From NCBI RefSeq assembly GCF_963677565.1, contig NZ_OY781981.1:620001-684000 (forward strand): a DNA stretch of 64,000 nt, in the 5' to 3' direction. Under the pieces are notes generated by a model. The model worked only from the letters and a program-made list of their open reading frames with translations, did no database searches and was not told the DNA's origin. Positions 18,602-27,320 of the stretch are shown piece by piece. Each line of letters starts with the position of its first letter. The first letter of the stretch is position 1. This stretch comes from an uncultured Draconibacterium sp. GTDB lineage: Bacteria > Bacteroidota > Bacteroidia > Bacteroidales > Prolixibacteraceae. The position numbers were made by a program, and so were the translations under genes.

Positions 18602-18623
18602 AAAACCAATAACATTTTCTAAC

Positions 18624-19208
18624 CTATTTCTCTATACTAAATGAAAAATCATTATTCAAAGAACTAAGAACTACCTCGTATTGACCGCCCTTCAACGCTG
18701 AAAGATCAAATCCGGTAGCAATATTAAAGTCCTTACCCAATTTTGATTCGTATACTAAACCACTATTGTCGTAAATATTCAAATTCATGCTCTCCTGGTC
18801 GAAATTCAAATAAGTAAGTTTCAATACGCCATTTGCAAATGCAAAATACGGATCGATTCTCATTTTTGACTCTCCCACTACGATACCGTTTGAAGAAACT
18901 GCAATATCTTTCATTAAACGTGTATCATTTACCCGAAGATCCATTGTATAGTCTCCATCTTCTATATTTTTAAAATCAAAAATTTTCTGATATGTATTTG
19001 ATGGATTTGTTGCCTGCTTATAATAAACCAACTCTCCATCTTCTGCATGAATGCTCAATTCAAACAAAGCTTCCACTCCATTAAGGATAGAAACAACTGC
19101 TCTATCCTCAGACAAAGGCACTACATTCATTTTCGGTTTCTCAACGGCTGTTGCAACTGCTACAATTGCCAGCGCCATTACTGTTGTTAAAATTTTAATC
19201 GTTTTCAT
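18624..19208 (-). CDS. Secreted protein, third paralogue
   Basis: A 194-residue close copy of the middle paralogue: signal peptide ending ATA, then VEKPKMNVVPLSEDRAVVSI. The two beta domains end DFKNIEDGDYTMDLR and FDLSALKGGQYEVVLSS. Differences between the two copies are scattered and conservative. It has its own promoter of identical design and its own pair of terminators, so the three-gene cluster consists of independent monocistronic units, not an operon. Function unknown. A dosage or antigenic-variation explanation is possible but unproven. Confidence 0.8.
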   Translation of the reverse strand: MKTIKILTTVMALAIVAVATAVEKPKMNVVPLSEDRAVVSILNGVEALFELSIHAEDGELVYYKQATNPSNTYQKIFDFKNIEDGDYTMDLRVNDTRLMKDIAVSSNGIVVGESKMRIDPYFAFANGVLKLTYLNFDQESMNLNIYDNSGLVYESKLGKDFNIATGFDLSALKGGQYEVVLSSLNNDFSFSIEK

Positions 19209-19248
19209 AACTATTTGCTTTTTTTGTATTCAATTTTAAATCACACTG

Positions 19249-19281
19249 CAAACATAGATGTTTTATAGCATGCATGCCAAA
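19249..19281 (-). promoter_or_regulatory. Bacteroidota-type promoter of the third paralogue
   Basis: On the minus strand TTTG, a 21-bp spacer and TATGTTTG. Both elements and the spacing are identical to the promoter of the middle paralogue. Confidence 0.85.
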
Positions 19282-19322
19282 TAACATATTAAAAAAATTA
19301 AGTTTCTTGTAAAAATTTAACA

Positions 19323-19352
19323 TTGCCGTTAACATGCTACTTTTTAATTTTG
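19323..19352 (+). promoter_or_regulatory. Promoter candidate for the comB-like gene
   Basis: TTG, a 19-bp spacer and TAATTTTG on the plus strand match the phylum consensus. The implied leader is about 110 nt. Confidence 0.55.
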
Positions 19353-19470
19353 CAGAACACCTTTATTATCAGGCTTTATGTAAACAGGACACTATGAATA
19401 TCAATTATCGTGCCATTTTATGCTTCGGTGTGTTAAATAATTTTTAGTATTTTTCAAAAAACAGTCATTT

Positions 19471-20160
19471 ATGCATATAAATATTCTGCATCTCGCGGAT
19501 GGAGCGAGAAGTGCAAAAGGAACCGTTGTTATTATAGATGTTTTGCGGGCATTTTCTACCGCCTGTTATGCCTTTAATAAAGGAATTGAAAAAATAATTC
19601 CGGTTGGCGACATCGATTTAGCTTATAAATTAAAAAAAGACAATCCCGACTACCTTTTAATAGGCGAACGTAACGAACGCAGACCTGAGGGTTTTGACTT
19701 TGGAAACTCGCCAACTCATATTAACAACGCTACTATTACAGCCAAAACGATTGTACAAACCACAAGTTCGGGTACGCAGGGAATTGCAAATGCAATAAAT
19801 GCCGATGAAATTATTACCGGCAGTTTTGTTAATGCAGGTGCAATTATTAACTATATCCGAAAGACGAATCCGGAAGAGGTTTCGCTGGTTTGTATGGGTT
19901 TTGCCTGCCAATACCCCACTGCCGAAGATACGCTTTGTGCCGAATACATTAAAAATGAGCTGGAAGGACGACCTAGCAACTTTCCGACAATGGTGCAGCA
20001 GATAAAAGAAACCGATGGTGCTCGTTTTTTCGATCCGGCTACTGAAAGCTGGTCGCCCGAGAGCGATTTCCACCTGTGTATGGACTTAAACCGTTTCGAT
20101 TTTATCCTGAAAGTTGAAAAGGTCGGCGATTTAAATTACCTCGAAAAAATAGTTGTCTGA
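19471..20160 (+). CDS. comB: 2-phosphosulfolactate phosphatase family protein (ComB-like)
   Basis: A 229-residue soluble enzyme of the ComB family, which hydrolyses phosphate from 2-phosphosulfolactate in coenzyme M synthesis in archaea. Bacterial members are widespread and their substrate is usually unproven. Diagnostic stretches are VVIIDVLRAFSTACYAF near the N-terminus, LLIGERNERRPEGFDFGNSP, TSSGTQGI and CMGFACQYPTAEDTLCAEY. The length is typical. It is a single gene, divergent from the secreted-protein cluster, and no sulfonate genes lie nearby. The family assignment is firm; the reaction in this organism is uncertain. Confidence 0.85.
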   Translation: MHINILHLADGARSAKGTVVIIDVLRAFSTACYAFNKGIEKIIPVGDIDLAYKLKKDNPDYLLIGERNERRPEGFDFGNSPTHINNATITAKTIVQTTSSGTQGIANAINADEIITGSFVNAGAIINYIRKTNPEEVSLVCMGFACQYPTAEDTLCAEYIKNELEGRPSNFPTMVQQIKETDGARFFDPATESWSPESDFHLCMDLNRFDFILKVEKVGDLNYLEKIVV

Positions 20161-20293
20161 TACGGTTCAAATTATAGAAGTATCTTTTGATTTTATCTCT
20201 GATAAACGCTATTTGTTCCATTTATTTATACAAAAACACTAATATTGGGACTACAAACAAGTAAAAACTCAATTTACAGAAACGCTGCCTAAC

Positions 20294-21403
20294 ATGCCGA
20301 AGTCAATACAAACCTGCGCAATATTCCTCAGTTCGCTGCTATATATTATATGTAGCTCATTCCAGGTTTTTTCGCAGGAAAGTATCGACATCTCCTACAT
20401 CAGAGGCTCAGTGCTGGTTCATGCTAAAAAAATAGAACCGATATCCGATCCGCCTGTTGATGGACTTTCCATCAGTTATACCTTTAATAATAAAGCTGGT
20501 GAACACTGGCGAAAATTTTATAACTACCCCAACTATGGGATTAACTATACGCTTAAATCGTTCAATAATCCTGATGTAGTTGGCAATTCGCATGCCCTGA
20601 CAACTTTTCTTCAAATATCATTTCTTAGGAGGCATAATGTTTTCGACATTGGATTTAAAGGTGCCGCAGGTTTAGCGTATTTAACCGAGACATACGACGA
20701 GATCTTAAATCCCGACAACCAGGCAATCAGTACCCATTTTAATATTGCGGGCGAACTCGAGTTTTACACCCGGCTTACTTTTCACCCTGTTTATATTGGA
20801 TATTCTTACGGATTAAATCATTTCTCTAATGGCCTTGTTAAATCTCCGAATCTTGGATTGAACACATTAAACAATCACATAACTCTTGGCTGGGAGTTTG
20901 AGAAACGAGCAGAAAAAGTAAAACCTGGCGAAGAAGAACAAAGCCAATTGATAAAAAATGAATTTTGGGCGTATGCATCAACAGGTTTAAATTCGGTAAA
21001 AGACTATGATAAACGTTTCGTATTTTTTGCGGCATCGCTAAACTATTCCAAACAAATTAATCCGATCAATAAAATCGGAATCGGGATCGATTTTATTAAG
21101 GACGAAGCTTTAAATCAATACGCCATAAATAACTACAAGTACACCGGGGAATCCGATCTCAGTTTTCGTTTCGGGCCAAATGTTCAAGGTGAATTTATGT
21201 TTGGCAACCTAAGCCTTCTGGGAGCATATGGATTTTTCTTCGGCGACACAACCAACTACATTTCGCGTGCCTACTATAAAGTAGGCGGAAAGTATTATGC
21301 CAAAAACATTATCGGAATTGCTATGATAAGAGCTGTTCCTTTATTTAAAGCACAGGTTGTTGAATTCGGTTTGGGTTATCGATTTCCACGTGTTAAAAAT
21401 TGA
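20294..21403 (+). CDS. Acyloxyacyl hydrolase (PagL-like lipid A 3-O-deacylase)
   Basis: A 369-residue outer-membrane beta-barrel protein with a signal peptide (hydrophobic core ending in SFQVFSQ). In the middle it carries the PagL motif GYSYGLNHFSNG, where His and Ser two residues apart correspond to the catalytic pair of PagL lipid A deacylases. Beta strands rich in alternating aromatic residues follow, and the last strand ends VEFGLGYRFPRV with a terminal-type aromatic pattern. It is longer than Pseudomonas PagL, as is common in Bacteroidota, and probably has extra strands. The likely role is removal of the 3-O acyl chain of lipid A in the outer membrane. No neighbouring lipid A gene supports it, so specificity is inferred from the motif only. 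Confidence 0.75.
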   Translation: MPKSIQTCAIFLSSLLYIICSSFQVFSQESIDISYIRGSVLVHAKKIEPISDPPVDGLSISYTFNNKAGEHWRKFYNYPNYGINYTLKSFNNPDVVGNSHALTTFLQISFLRRHNVFDIGFKGAAGLAYLTETYDEILNPDNQAISTHFNIAGELEFYTRLTFHPVYIGYSYGLNHFSNGLVKSPNLGLNTLNNHITLGWEFEKRAEKVKPGEEEQSQLIKNEFWAYASTGLNSVKDYDKRFVFFAASLNYSKQINPINKIGIGIDFIKDEALNQYAINNYKYTGESDLSFRFGPNVQGEFMFGNLSLLGAYGFFFGDTTNYISRAYYKVGGKYYAKNIIGIAMIRAVPLFKAQVVEFGLGYRFPRVKN

Positions 21404-21492
21404 GAAGAAAAAGAATTCAATTATCTTCGGCGAACAAAAAATTATTCCGGCAATTCCATTTGTTGCCACTCAAAATATAGCTTTCAATAGTC

Positions 21493-22662
21493 ATGAAAAC
21501 ATACAATTTCGACGAAATAGTTCCGCGCAAAGGAACCAACTGTTTAAAACACGATGCTCTCGAGCAATTTTTCAAATCGGCCGACGCTTTGCCTCTTTGG
21601 GTGGCCGACATGGATTTTAAAACACCCGATTTTATTGTTGCCGCCATAAAAAAGCGTGCCGAACACGAGATTTACGGTTACACTTTCCGTCCTGATTCGT
21701 ATTACGAAGCAGTTATAAACTGGATGAGCCGACGTCACCAGTGGGACATCAAAAAAGAATGGATCTCATTTAGTCCGGGCGTTGTTGCAGGACTGACTTA
21801 CGCAATAGAAAGTTTCTCGAAACCCGGCGACGGCGTAATCGTTCAGCCACCGGTGTATTTCCCGTTCTTCGACAGTGTTAAAGGCACAAAGCGAAGAATG
21901 ATTGAAAATCCTTTGAAAAATGAAAACGGTCGCTATACTTTTGATTTGGAAGATCTGAAATCGAAGATCGATGAAAATACCAAACTGTTGCTACTTTGTA
22001 ACCCGCAAAATCCGGGTGGCATGGTTTGGACGCGCGAAGAACTGGTTGCCCTAACTAATATTTGCCTCGAGAATGACATCATGATTATTTCGGATGAAAT
22101 TCATTCCGACTTAATTTATAACGGTCATAAACATATTCCGCTTGCCAGCATTTCAGAAGAAGTGGCACAGAATTGTATGGTTAGCATGGCGCCAAGTAAA
22201 ACGTTTAATGTCGCCGGACTTACCTCATCGCTGGTAATTATTCCGAACAAACGCAAACTGGTTGCATACGAGCGCACCATTGGTGTTGGTCATTTACACA
22301 TGGGAAATATCTTCGGAACGGTAGCACTTGAAGCCGCTTATACACATGGCGACGAATGGCTGAGCCAACTGCTGGATTACCTGTGGGGAAATTATCAGTT
22401 ACTTGAGACTTTTATCAAGGAAAAACTACCCCGCGTTAAAGTAATGAAACCGGAAGCGACTTACCTGATTTGGATGGATTTTTCGGATTACGGCATGAAA
22501 AACGAGGAACTGGCAAAATTCACGGTCGAAAAAGCGGGTGTGGCACTAAATGATGGTGGACGTTTTGGAACTGGTAGCGACGGCTGGTTACGACTTAATA
22601 TCGGTTGCCAGCGAAATGTATTACAGGAAGCCCTTGAGCGCCTTGAAAAAGCATTCGGGTAA
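21493..22662 (+). CDS. PatB/MalY family C-S lyase (PLP aminotransferase fold)
   Basis: A 389-residue cytosolic fold-type I PLP enzyme. The N-terminal DEIVPRKGTNCLKHDALEQF and LPLWVADMDFKTPDFI are hallmarks of the PatB/MalY group (cystathionine beta-lyase activity). Other features are NPQNPGGMVWTREEL, DEIHSDLIYNGHKHIP and the PLP lysine in SMAPSKTFNVAGL. The C-terminal RLNIGCQR carries the substrate-carboxylate-binding Arg. The family typically cleaves cystathionine or related sulfur amino acids to thiol, pyruvate and ammonia. It converges with ruvC with only 3 bp between the stops. No regulatory site was seen upstream. Confidence 0.85.
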   Translation: MKTYNFDEIVPRKGTNCLKHDALEQFFKSADALPLWVADMDFKTPDFIVAAIKKRAEHEIYGYTFRPDSYYEAVINWMSRRHQWDIKKEWISFSPGVVAGLTYAIESFSKPGDGVIVQPPVYFPFFDSVKGTKRRMIENPLKNENGRYTFDLEDLKSKIDENTKLLLLCNPQNPGGMVWTREELVALTNICLENDIMIISDEIHSDLIYNGHKHIPLASISEEVAQNCMVSMAPSKTFNVAGLTSSLVIIPNKRKLVAYERTIGVGHLHMGNIFGTVALEAAYTHGDEWLSQLLDYLWGNYQLLETFIKEKLPRVKVMKPEATYLIWMDFSDYGMKNEELAKFTVEKAGVALNDGGRFGTGSDGWLRLNIGCQRNVLQEALERLEKAFG

Positions 22663-22665
22663 AAA

Positions 22666-23217
22666 TTATTTTACCTTACCAGGATTCTTTTTAACAAAGT
22701 CTCCCCAGTTTTTATACTCCTTAGATTTTTGCGGCTTGTTCATTTGTATAAAATGACAAATAGCCACAGCTACGGCATCGGTTTCGTCGAGCACTTTATC
22801 CATGTCCTTAAGATCGTATACTTTTTGCAGGAAATAGGCCACCTGCTCTTTCGAGGCACGTCCCATTCCGGTAATCGACTGTTTTACAAGCAAGGGTGCA
22901 TATTCGTGAATTGGCACATCGTGTATCAATGCAGCCGCCATTAATACGCCTTGGCCGCGCCCCAGCTTTAACATCGACTGTACGTTTTTACCGTAAAACG
23001 GTGCTTCAATTGCCATTACATCCGGCTTGTATTCTTTTACCAGGTGCAGTGCCCGCTCGTGAAGGTATTTTAAACGCATGTAATGATCGGAATACCTTTT
23101 GGGCGTGATGTTTCCCATGTGCAAAATCACAGGCTTTTTATCCCTCACCTCAACCAAACCATAGCCGGTTACCGTTGTTCCGGGGTCGATGCCCAATATG
23201 CGAAGCGGTTTATCCAT
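22666..23217 (-). CDS. ruvC: Crossover junction endodeoxyribonuclease RuvC
   Basis: The Holliday-junction resolvase, which cuts symmetric strands at recombination intermediates together with RuvAB. It has 183 residues, the normal length. Acidic catalytic residues are visible: Asp11 in LGIDPGTTVTGYG, the Glu in MAIEAPFYGKNVQSMLKLG near residue 70, and DETDAVAVAICH near 145. The C-terminus ends in a basic tail. ruvA and ruvB are not in the window. It lies downstream of the EamA-type transporter, separated by a heptad-repeat tract. Confidence 0.96.
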   Translation of the reverse strand: MDKPLRILGIDPGTTVTGYGLVEVRDKKPVILHMGNITPKRYSDHYMRLKYLHERALHLVKEYKPDVMAIEAPFYGKNVQSMLKLGRGQGVLMAAALIHDVPIHEYAPLLVKQSITGMGRASKEQVAYFLQKVYDLKDMDKVLDETDAVAVAICHFIQMNKPQKSKEYKNWGDFVKKNPGKVK

Positions 23218-23333
23218 TCGATGAAAATAGTAATTTGTTGTTAACCTTCAGGCAAAAGTACTGATTAAGTTTTTTTGAACCACAATAGACACATAGGTCA
23301 CATTAGCCCATTTTGATACTTGGTATTTTTTAC

Positions 23334-23403
23334 TAATTGCCTATTGCTGTTTGCCAACTGCCTATTCAATCATAGATCGTTAATCAAAATTCGCAAATCA
23401 TCA
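23334..23403. repeat. Heptad repeat between the EamA gene and ruvC
   Basis: Five clear 7-mers, TAATTGC, CTATTGC, TGTTTGC, CAACTGC and CTATTCA, followed by weaker ones. The 7-bp period is kept by the recurring TTGC end of each unit. No gene overlaps the tract. Confidence 0.6.
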
Positions 23404-23404
23404 T

Positions 23405-24292
23405 TCACCTCTGTTTTCTTCTGTCGAGTTGCTGCACAAGTACTCCAGAAATAATAAACAGCAAACCAACAAAAGTTGTAAGGTAAATGGTTTCCTTTAA
23501 AATAAGATGAATAAATACCAGCGACAGGAAAGGGGCAAAAAATACCAGGTTTCCGATTTTGGCATTGCTGCTGGTCAGGTTCATCGCTTTTAACCACAAC
23601 ACATAAGTAATTCCCACCTCAAAAATCCCCGAGTAAATGGTGGCAATAAATGCTTCGCCCCAATGCACTTTAAACGACGAGAACAGTGCCACCACCGGAG
23701 TCAGGTATATAAGACCGATGGCAAAATTCAGAAAGAGTTTTACAACCTGGTCGCGTGTGTCTTTTACATTAAATATCCAATATAACGACCACAGTATTGA
23801 GCTTCCAACTGCCAGTACTACACCAAGCGGGTTAGTGTTGCTAAATCCATCGAAACCACCCTGCGACGATATAAAAAACACACCAACAAAACTGATGAGC
23901 AGCGCCGCAAAACTTATCCAGCTGATTTTTTGCTTTAGCATGGGCACCGAAAGCAGCGCTAGCGTTATGGGCCAGATCATATTAAGCGGTTGCGCCACCT
24001 GCGCCGGAAGCAATGAATAGGCTTTAAACAAAACGAGGTAATAAAGCAACGGATTAAAAGCTCCCATTAACAGCGAGTACAACCATTCGCGTTTGGTTTG
24101 TTTAAAAATTAAATGTGTTTTACGCTGAAAGAGTAAAACAAAAAACAACAGCACCACAGTTACTGCCGACACATAAAATATTAACTGAATAAAATCGTAC
24201 TCGCGCAGCGCCAGTTTAAACGATGTGGCCACGGTTGACCAAAACAACACGGCCAGCCCGGCGTATAAATATGTTTTAACCATTCGAGACAT
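23405..24292 (-). CDS. EamA/DMT family transporter
   Basis: A 295-residue inner-membrane protein with ten predicted TM helices arranged as two five-helix EamA repeats. The first covers roughly residues 8-145 and the second, beginning near NPLGVVLAVGSSILWSLYW, covers 150-285. This is the drug/metabolite transporter family, whose members export amino acids, nucleotides or other metabolites. The substrate cannot be deduced. It stands alone, divergent from the PAS kinase gene. Confidence 0.85.
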   Translation of the reverse strand: MSRMVKTYLYAGLAVLFWSTVATSFKLALREYDFIQLIFYVSAVTVVLLFFVLLFQRKTHLIFKQTKREWLYSLLMGAFNPLLYYLVLFKAYSLLPAQVAQPLNMIWPITLALLSVPMLKQKISWISFAALLISFVGVFFISSQGGFDGFSNTNPLGVVLAVGSSILWSLYWIFNVKDTRDQVVKLFLNFAIGLIYLTPVVALFSSFKVHWGEAFIATIYSGIFEVGITYVLWLKAMNLTSSNAKIGNLVFFAPFLSLVFIHLILKETIYLTTFVGLLFIISGVLVQQLDRRKQR

Positions 24293-24517
24293 TCTCTTGT
24301 AAAATCAGAACGCCAAAGTACGAAAAGAAATTGAATGGAGTTTTTGCCCTGGCAAACAAAACACAGCTGTTAAAATGCCGAATACTTGACCCCTATTGTC
24401 CATTAGAAATATACTTAAGGTTGAAAATAATTCCGGGAAGATAAAAATATTGCTTATTTTTAGTTGACCGATCGACCGTTTATAGCCATCGATGAAGTTG
24501 TATATAAAACCAGAGCT

Positions 24518-27208
24518 ATGTACCTAAAAAAAGAACTCTACGAGCTGGTTAAATCAGACGAAAGCATTTTTGATTTTATACAGGAAGGGGCCCTCGATGG
24601 TTTATGGTATTGGGATTTGGAGAATCCCGAGAATGAATGGATGAATCGAAAGTTTTGGGAAGTACTGGGTTATAACCCCGAAGAAATACCGGACAAAACC
24701 AGTACATGGCAGGATATTATCAATCCCGACGACTTAAAACGTGCAACTGATAATTTTAACCGGCATGTGGCCGATCCTTCTATTCCGTATGATCAGGAAG
24801 TGCGCTACACGCACAAAAATGGCTCCACTGTTTGGATTCGTTGCAGGGGACTAGTTTTTCGCAACGAAAAAGGAGAAGCTATTCGAATGTTGGGAGCTCA
24901 TCAGGATATAACCGCTTTGAAACAGGCAGAAGAAAAACTGCGTGCAGAAAAGAAGAAGCTCAAACTGAAAGATGAAAGATATCGCTTTATCACCGAAAAT
25001 ACTAGTGATGTTATACTTTATCAATCATCCGATGGAGACTTTAACTATATTTCTCCCAATATTGAAGAACTTACAGGCTATACTCCTGACGAATACGCAA
25101 AATTGGGCACAATAGAGAATGTATTTCCCCAGGATCGGCCTATTCTTGAAGATGCGATTAAAAAGCTTTTAGACGGTACAGAAGCTCTTTCTATTGAATA
25201 CCGTTTATATCATAAAACCGGACAGGTAAATTGGGTGCAATCCCGGATTAAGGCTATTCGTGATGAAAATGGGCAGGTAGTTTCGTTGCTCTCGAGTAAC
25301 AACGATATAACACATCAAAAGCAGCTTCAAATTGAACTTGCCAAGAGTGAGGCAAAGTTCAGAACGATAGTTGAAAATTCCACTCCAATAATATTCTCGA
25401 TTGATAAAAACGGCAAGTTTATTTTATCGGAAGGCAAAAGTTTGACTGCACTTGGTTTAAAACCGGGGCAGGTGGTTGGTATGTCGGCTTTCGACATATA
25501 TAAAGATTTTCCTGAAATTGTAAACGGCATTAAGATAGCCTTGGCCGGTAAAACTCACAGAGATACAATTCATGTTGGAGGTGCATTTTTTGATATTTTT
25601 TACTCGCCCAACATCGATTCTTCGGGTTGTTTTGAGTCAGTATCTGGCATGGCAGTTGATATTACTGAACAAAAAGTCAACCAGGCAAAACTGAAAAATA
25701 TTATTGAGAGCAGCACAAACCTCTTCTACTCGCATTCTGTGGATGGCGAAATGACATTTATTAGTCCGCAAGCAACAGAGGTTTTGGGCTACGAGCTGGA
25801 TGAACTAATGAAATACTGGACAAATTACATTACCGATAATCCAATAAATGAAAAGGCCATTGAATATACGCGAAAAGCCATTGAAACCGGTAAACGTCAG
25901 CCAACTTATGAGCTTGAAATGCAACGAAAAGACGGTCGAAAGCTTTTGGTTGAAGCAAGAGAAGCTCCGGTTGTTGAAAATGGCAAGGTTGTTTCGATAG
26001 TTGGCTCTCTTACCGATATTACCGATCGAAAACAAGCAGAATCCGAATTAATAATAGCTAAAGAGAAAGCAGAAGAAAGCGATCGCCTAAAATCAGCTTT
26101 TCTTGCAAATATGAGCCACGAAATACGCACGCCAATGAACGGAATTCTGGGATTTGCCGATTTGCTTAAAAAGCCTGATCTCACTGGTAAAGAACAAAAG
26201 GAATACATCGAAATCATAGAAAGAAGTGGCAAGCGCATGCTTAACATTATTAACGATATTATTGATATTTCGAAAATTGAAGCAGGCTTAATGAAATTCG
26301 TGATTGATGAGACAAATATTAACGAGCAAATCGAATATACATATACCTTTTTTAGGCCCGAAGTGGAAGCCAAAGGAATAGAACTCTCTTATAGTACCCC
26401 GCTACCGGCAAAGGAAGCAAACATTAAAACCGATAGTGAAAAAGTGTATGCCATTCTCACAAACCTGGTAAAAAATGCCGTTAAATACACCGAAAAAGGA
26501 TCAATAGAATTGGGGTACTGTGTAAAACGGGGAAAGCTTGCCGACGAACTGGAGTTTTATGTAAAAGATACCGGAATTGGTATTCCGAAACACCGGCACA
26601 AAGCAGTATTCGAGCGTTTTATACAAGCAGATATTGAAGATAAAATGGCAAAACAGGGAGCTGGCTTAGGCTTGGCTATTACCAAATCGTATGTGGAAAT
26701 GTTGGGCGGTAAGATCTGGGTTGAGAGTGAAAATGGCAAAGGATCAACGTTCTATTTTACCCTGCCGTACAATACCAAATCAGATGAGGGAAACAAAGCC
26801 GGCCAGCATCTGGCTCCCAGGAAAGACAAAACAGTGAGAAAAATAAAAATACTGATTGCCGAAGACGATAAAATATCAGAGATGTTACTTCAGGAAACAA
26901 TGAAGTTGTATAGCAATAAATTATTAAAAGCCACAACAGGTATTGAAGCCGTTCAGGTTTGCCGCAATACACCTGATATTGACCTTGTATTAATGGATAT
27001 TCGAATGCCCGAAATGGATGGATACAAAGCGACAAGGCAGATTCGGGAATTTAATAAAGAGGTTATAATTATTGCACAAACAGCTTACGGATTACCCGGC
27101 GACAGAGAAAAAGCTTTAGAAAACGGGTGCAACGATTATATTGCTAAACCGATTCAACAAGAGCAACTGCATGCACTGGTACTGAAGTATTTTGGCAATA
27201 GGTGGTAA
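24518..27208 (+). CDS. PAS-domain hybrid sensor histidine kinase/response regulator
   Basis: About 897 residues from the ATG at MYLKKELYELV; a TTG 18 codons upstream is an alternative start. No TM segment is seen, so it is probably cytosolic. In order come four PAS domains (the first with WYWDLENPENEWMNRKFWEVLGY, the others starting near residues 150, 275 and 395), then HisKA with the phospho-acceptor H534 in MSHEIRTPMNGILGFADLL. A HATPase domain follows (KNAVKYTEKGSIELG, DTGIGIP, GAGLGLAI), and then a C-terminal receiver with phospho-acceptor Asp827 in LVLMDIRMPEMDGY and Lys in IAKPIQ. It is an orphan: no partner regulator or output gene is adjacent, and the signal is unknown. Confidence 0.88.
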   Translation: MYLKKELYELVKSDESIFDFIQEGALDGLWYWDLENPENEWMNRKFWEVLGYNPEEIPDKTSTWQDIINPDDLKRATDNFNRHVADPSIPYDQEVRYTHKNGSTVWIRCRGLVFRNEKGEAIRMLGAHQDITALKQAEEKLRAEKKKLKLKDERYRFITENTSDVILYQSSDGDFNYISPNIEELTGYTPDEYAKLGTIENVFPQDRPILEDAIKKLLDGTEALSIEYRLYHKTGQVNWVQSRIKAIRDENGQVVSLLSSNNDITHQKQLQIELAKSEAKFRTIVENSTPIIFSIDKNGKFILSEGKSLTALGLKPGQVVGMSAFDIYKDFPEIVNGIKIALAGKTHRDTIHVGGAFFDIFYSPNIDSSGCFESVSGMAVDITEQKVNQAKLKNIIESSTNLFYSHSVDGEMTFISPQATEVLGYELDELMKYWTNYITDNPINEKAIEYTRKAIETGKRQPTYELEMQRKDGRKLLVEAREAPVVENGKVVSIVGSLTDITDRKQAESELIIAKEKAEESDRLKSAFLANMSHEIRTPMNGILGFADLLKKPDLTGKEQKEYIEIIERSGKRMLNIINDIIDISKIEAGLMKFVIDETNINEQIEYTYTFFRPEVEAKGIELSYSTPLPAKEANIKTDSEKVYAILTNLVKNAVKYTEKGSIELGYCVKRGKLADELEFYVKDTGIGIPKHRHKAVFERFIQADIEDKMAKQGAGLGLAITKSYVEMLGGKIWVESENGKGSTFYFTLPYNTKSDEGNKAGQHLAPRKDKTVRKIKILIAEDDKISEMLLQETMKLYSNKLLKATTGIEAVQVCRNTPDIDLVLMDIRMPEMDGYKATRQIREFNKEVIIIAQTAYGLPGDREKALENGCNDYIAKPIQQEQLHALVLKYFGNRW

Positions 27209-27320
27209 AAGCTATGGCAAAAAGGAAACTGGTTAAAATCTGTTTTTTTTATCGTTTGTAAGACAGCTTAATACAGACGCTCTCTGAAATTTGCACCGAA
27301 AATCTGCAGCCATTGTTATC

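Larger units (their letters stand above)
19209..19440. repeat. Duplicated upstream region, copy 2
   Basis: Counterpart of the region upstream of the middle paralogue. It retains the promoter, the palindrome GCATGCATGC, the AACACCTTTATTATCAGG-like stretch and ATTATCGTGCCAT. It also contains a promoter facing the other way, towards the comB-like gene. Confidence 0.7.

Noticed and set aside
18379..18615. 78-codon minus-strand frame in the secreted-protein cluster
   Set aside because: It overlaps both terminator hairpins of the third paralogue and has low-complexity, Cys/Val-rich composition typical of chance frames.
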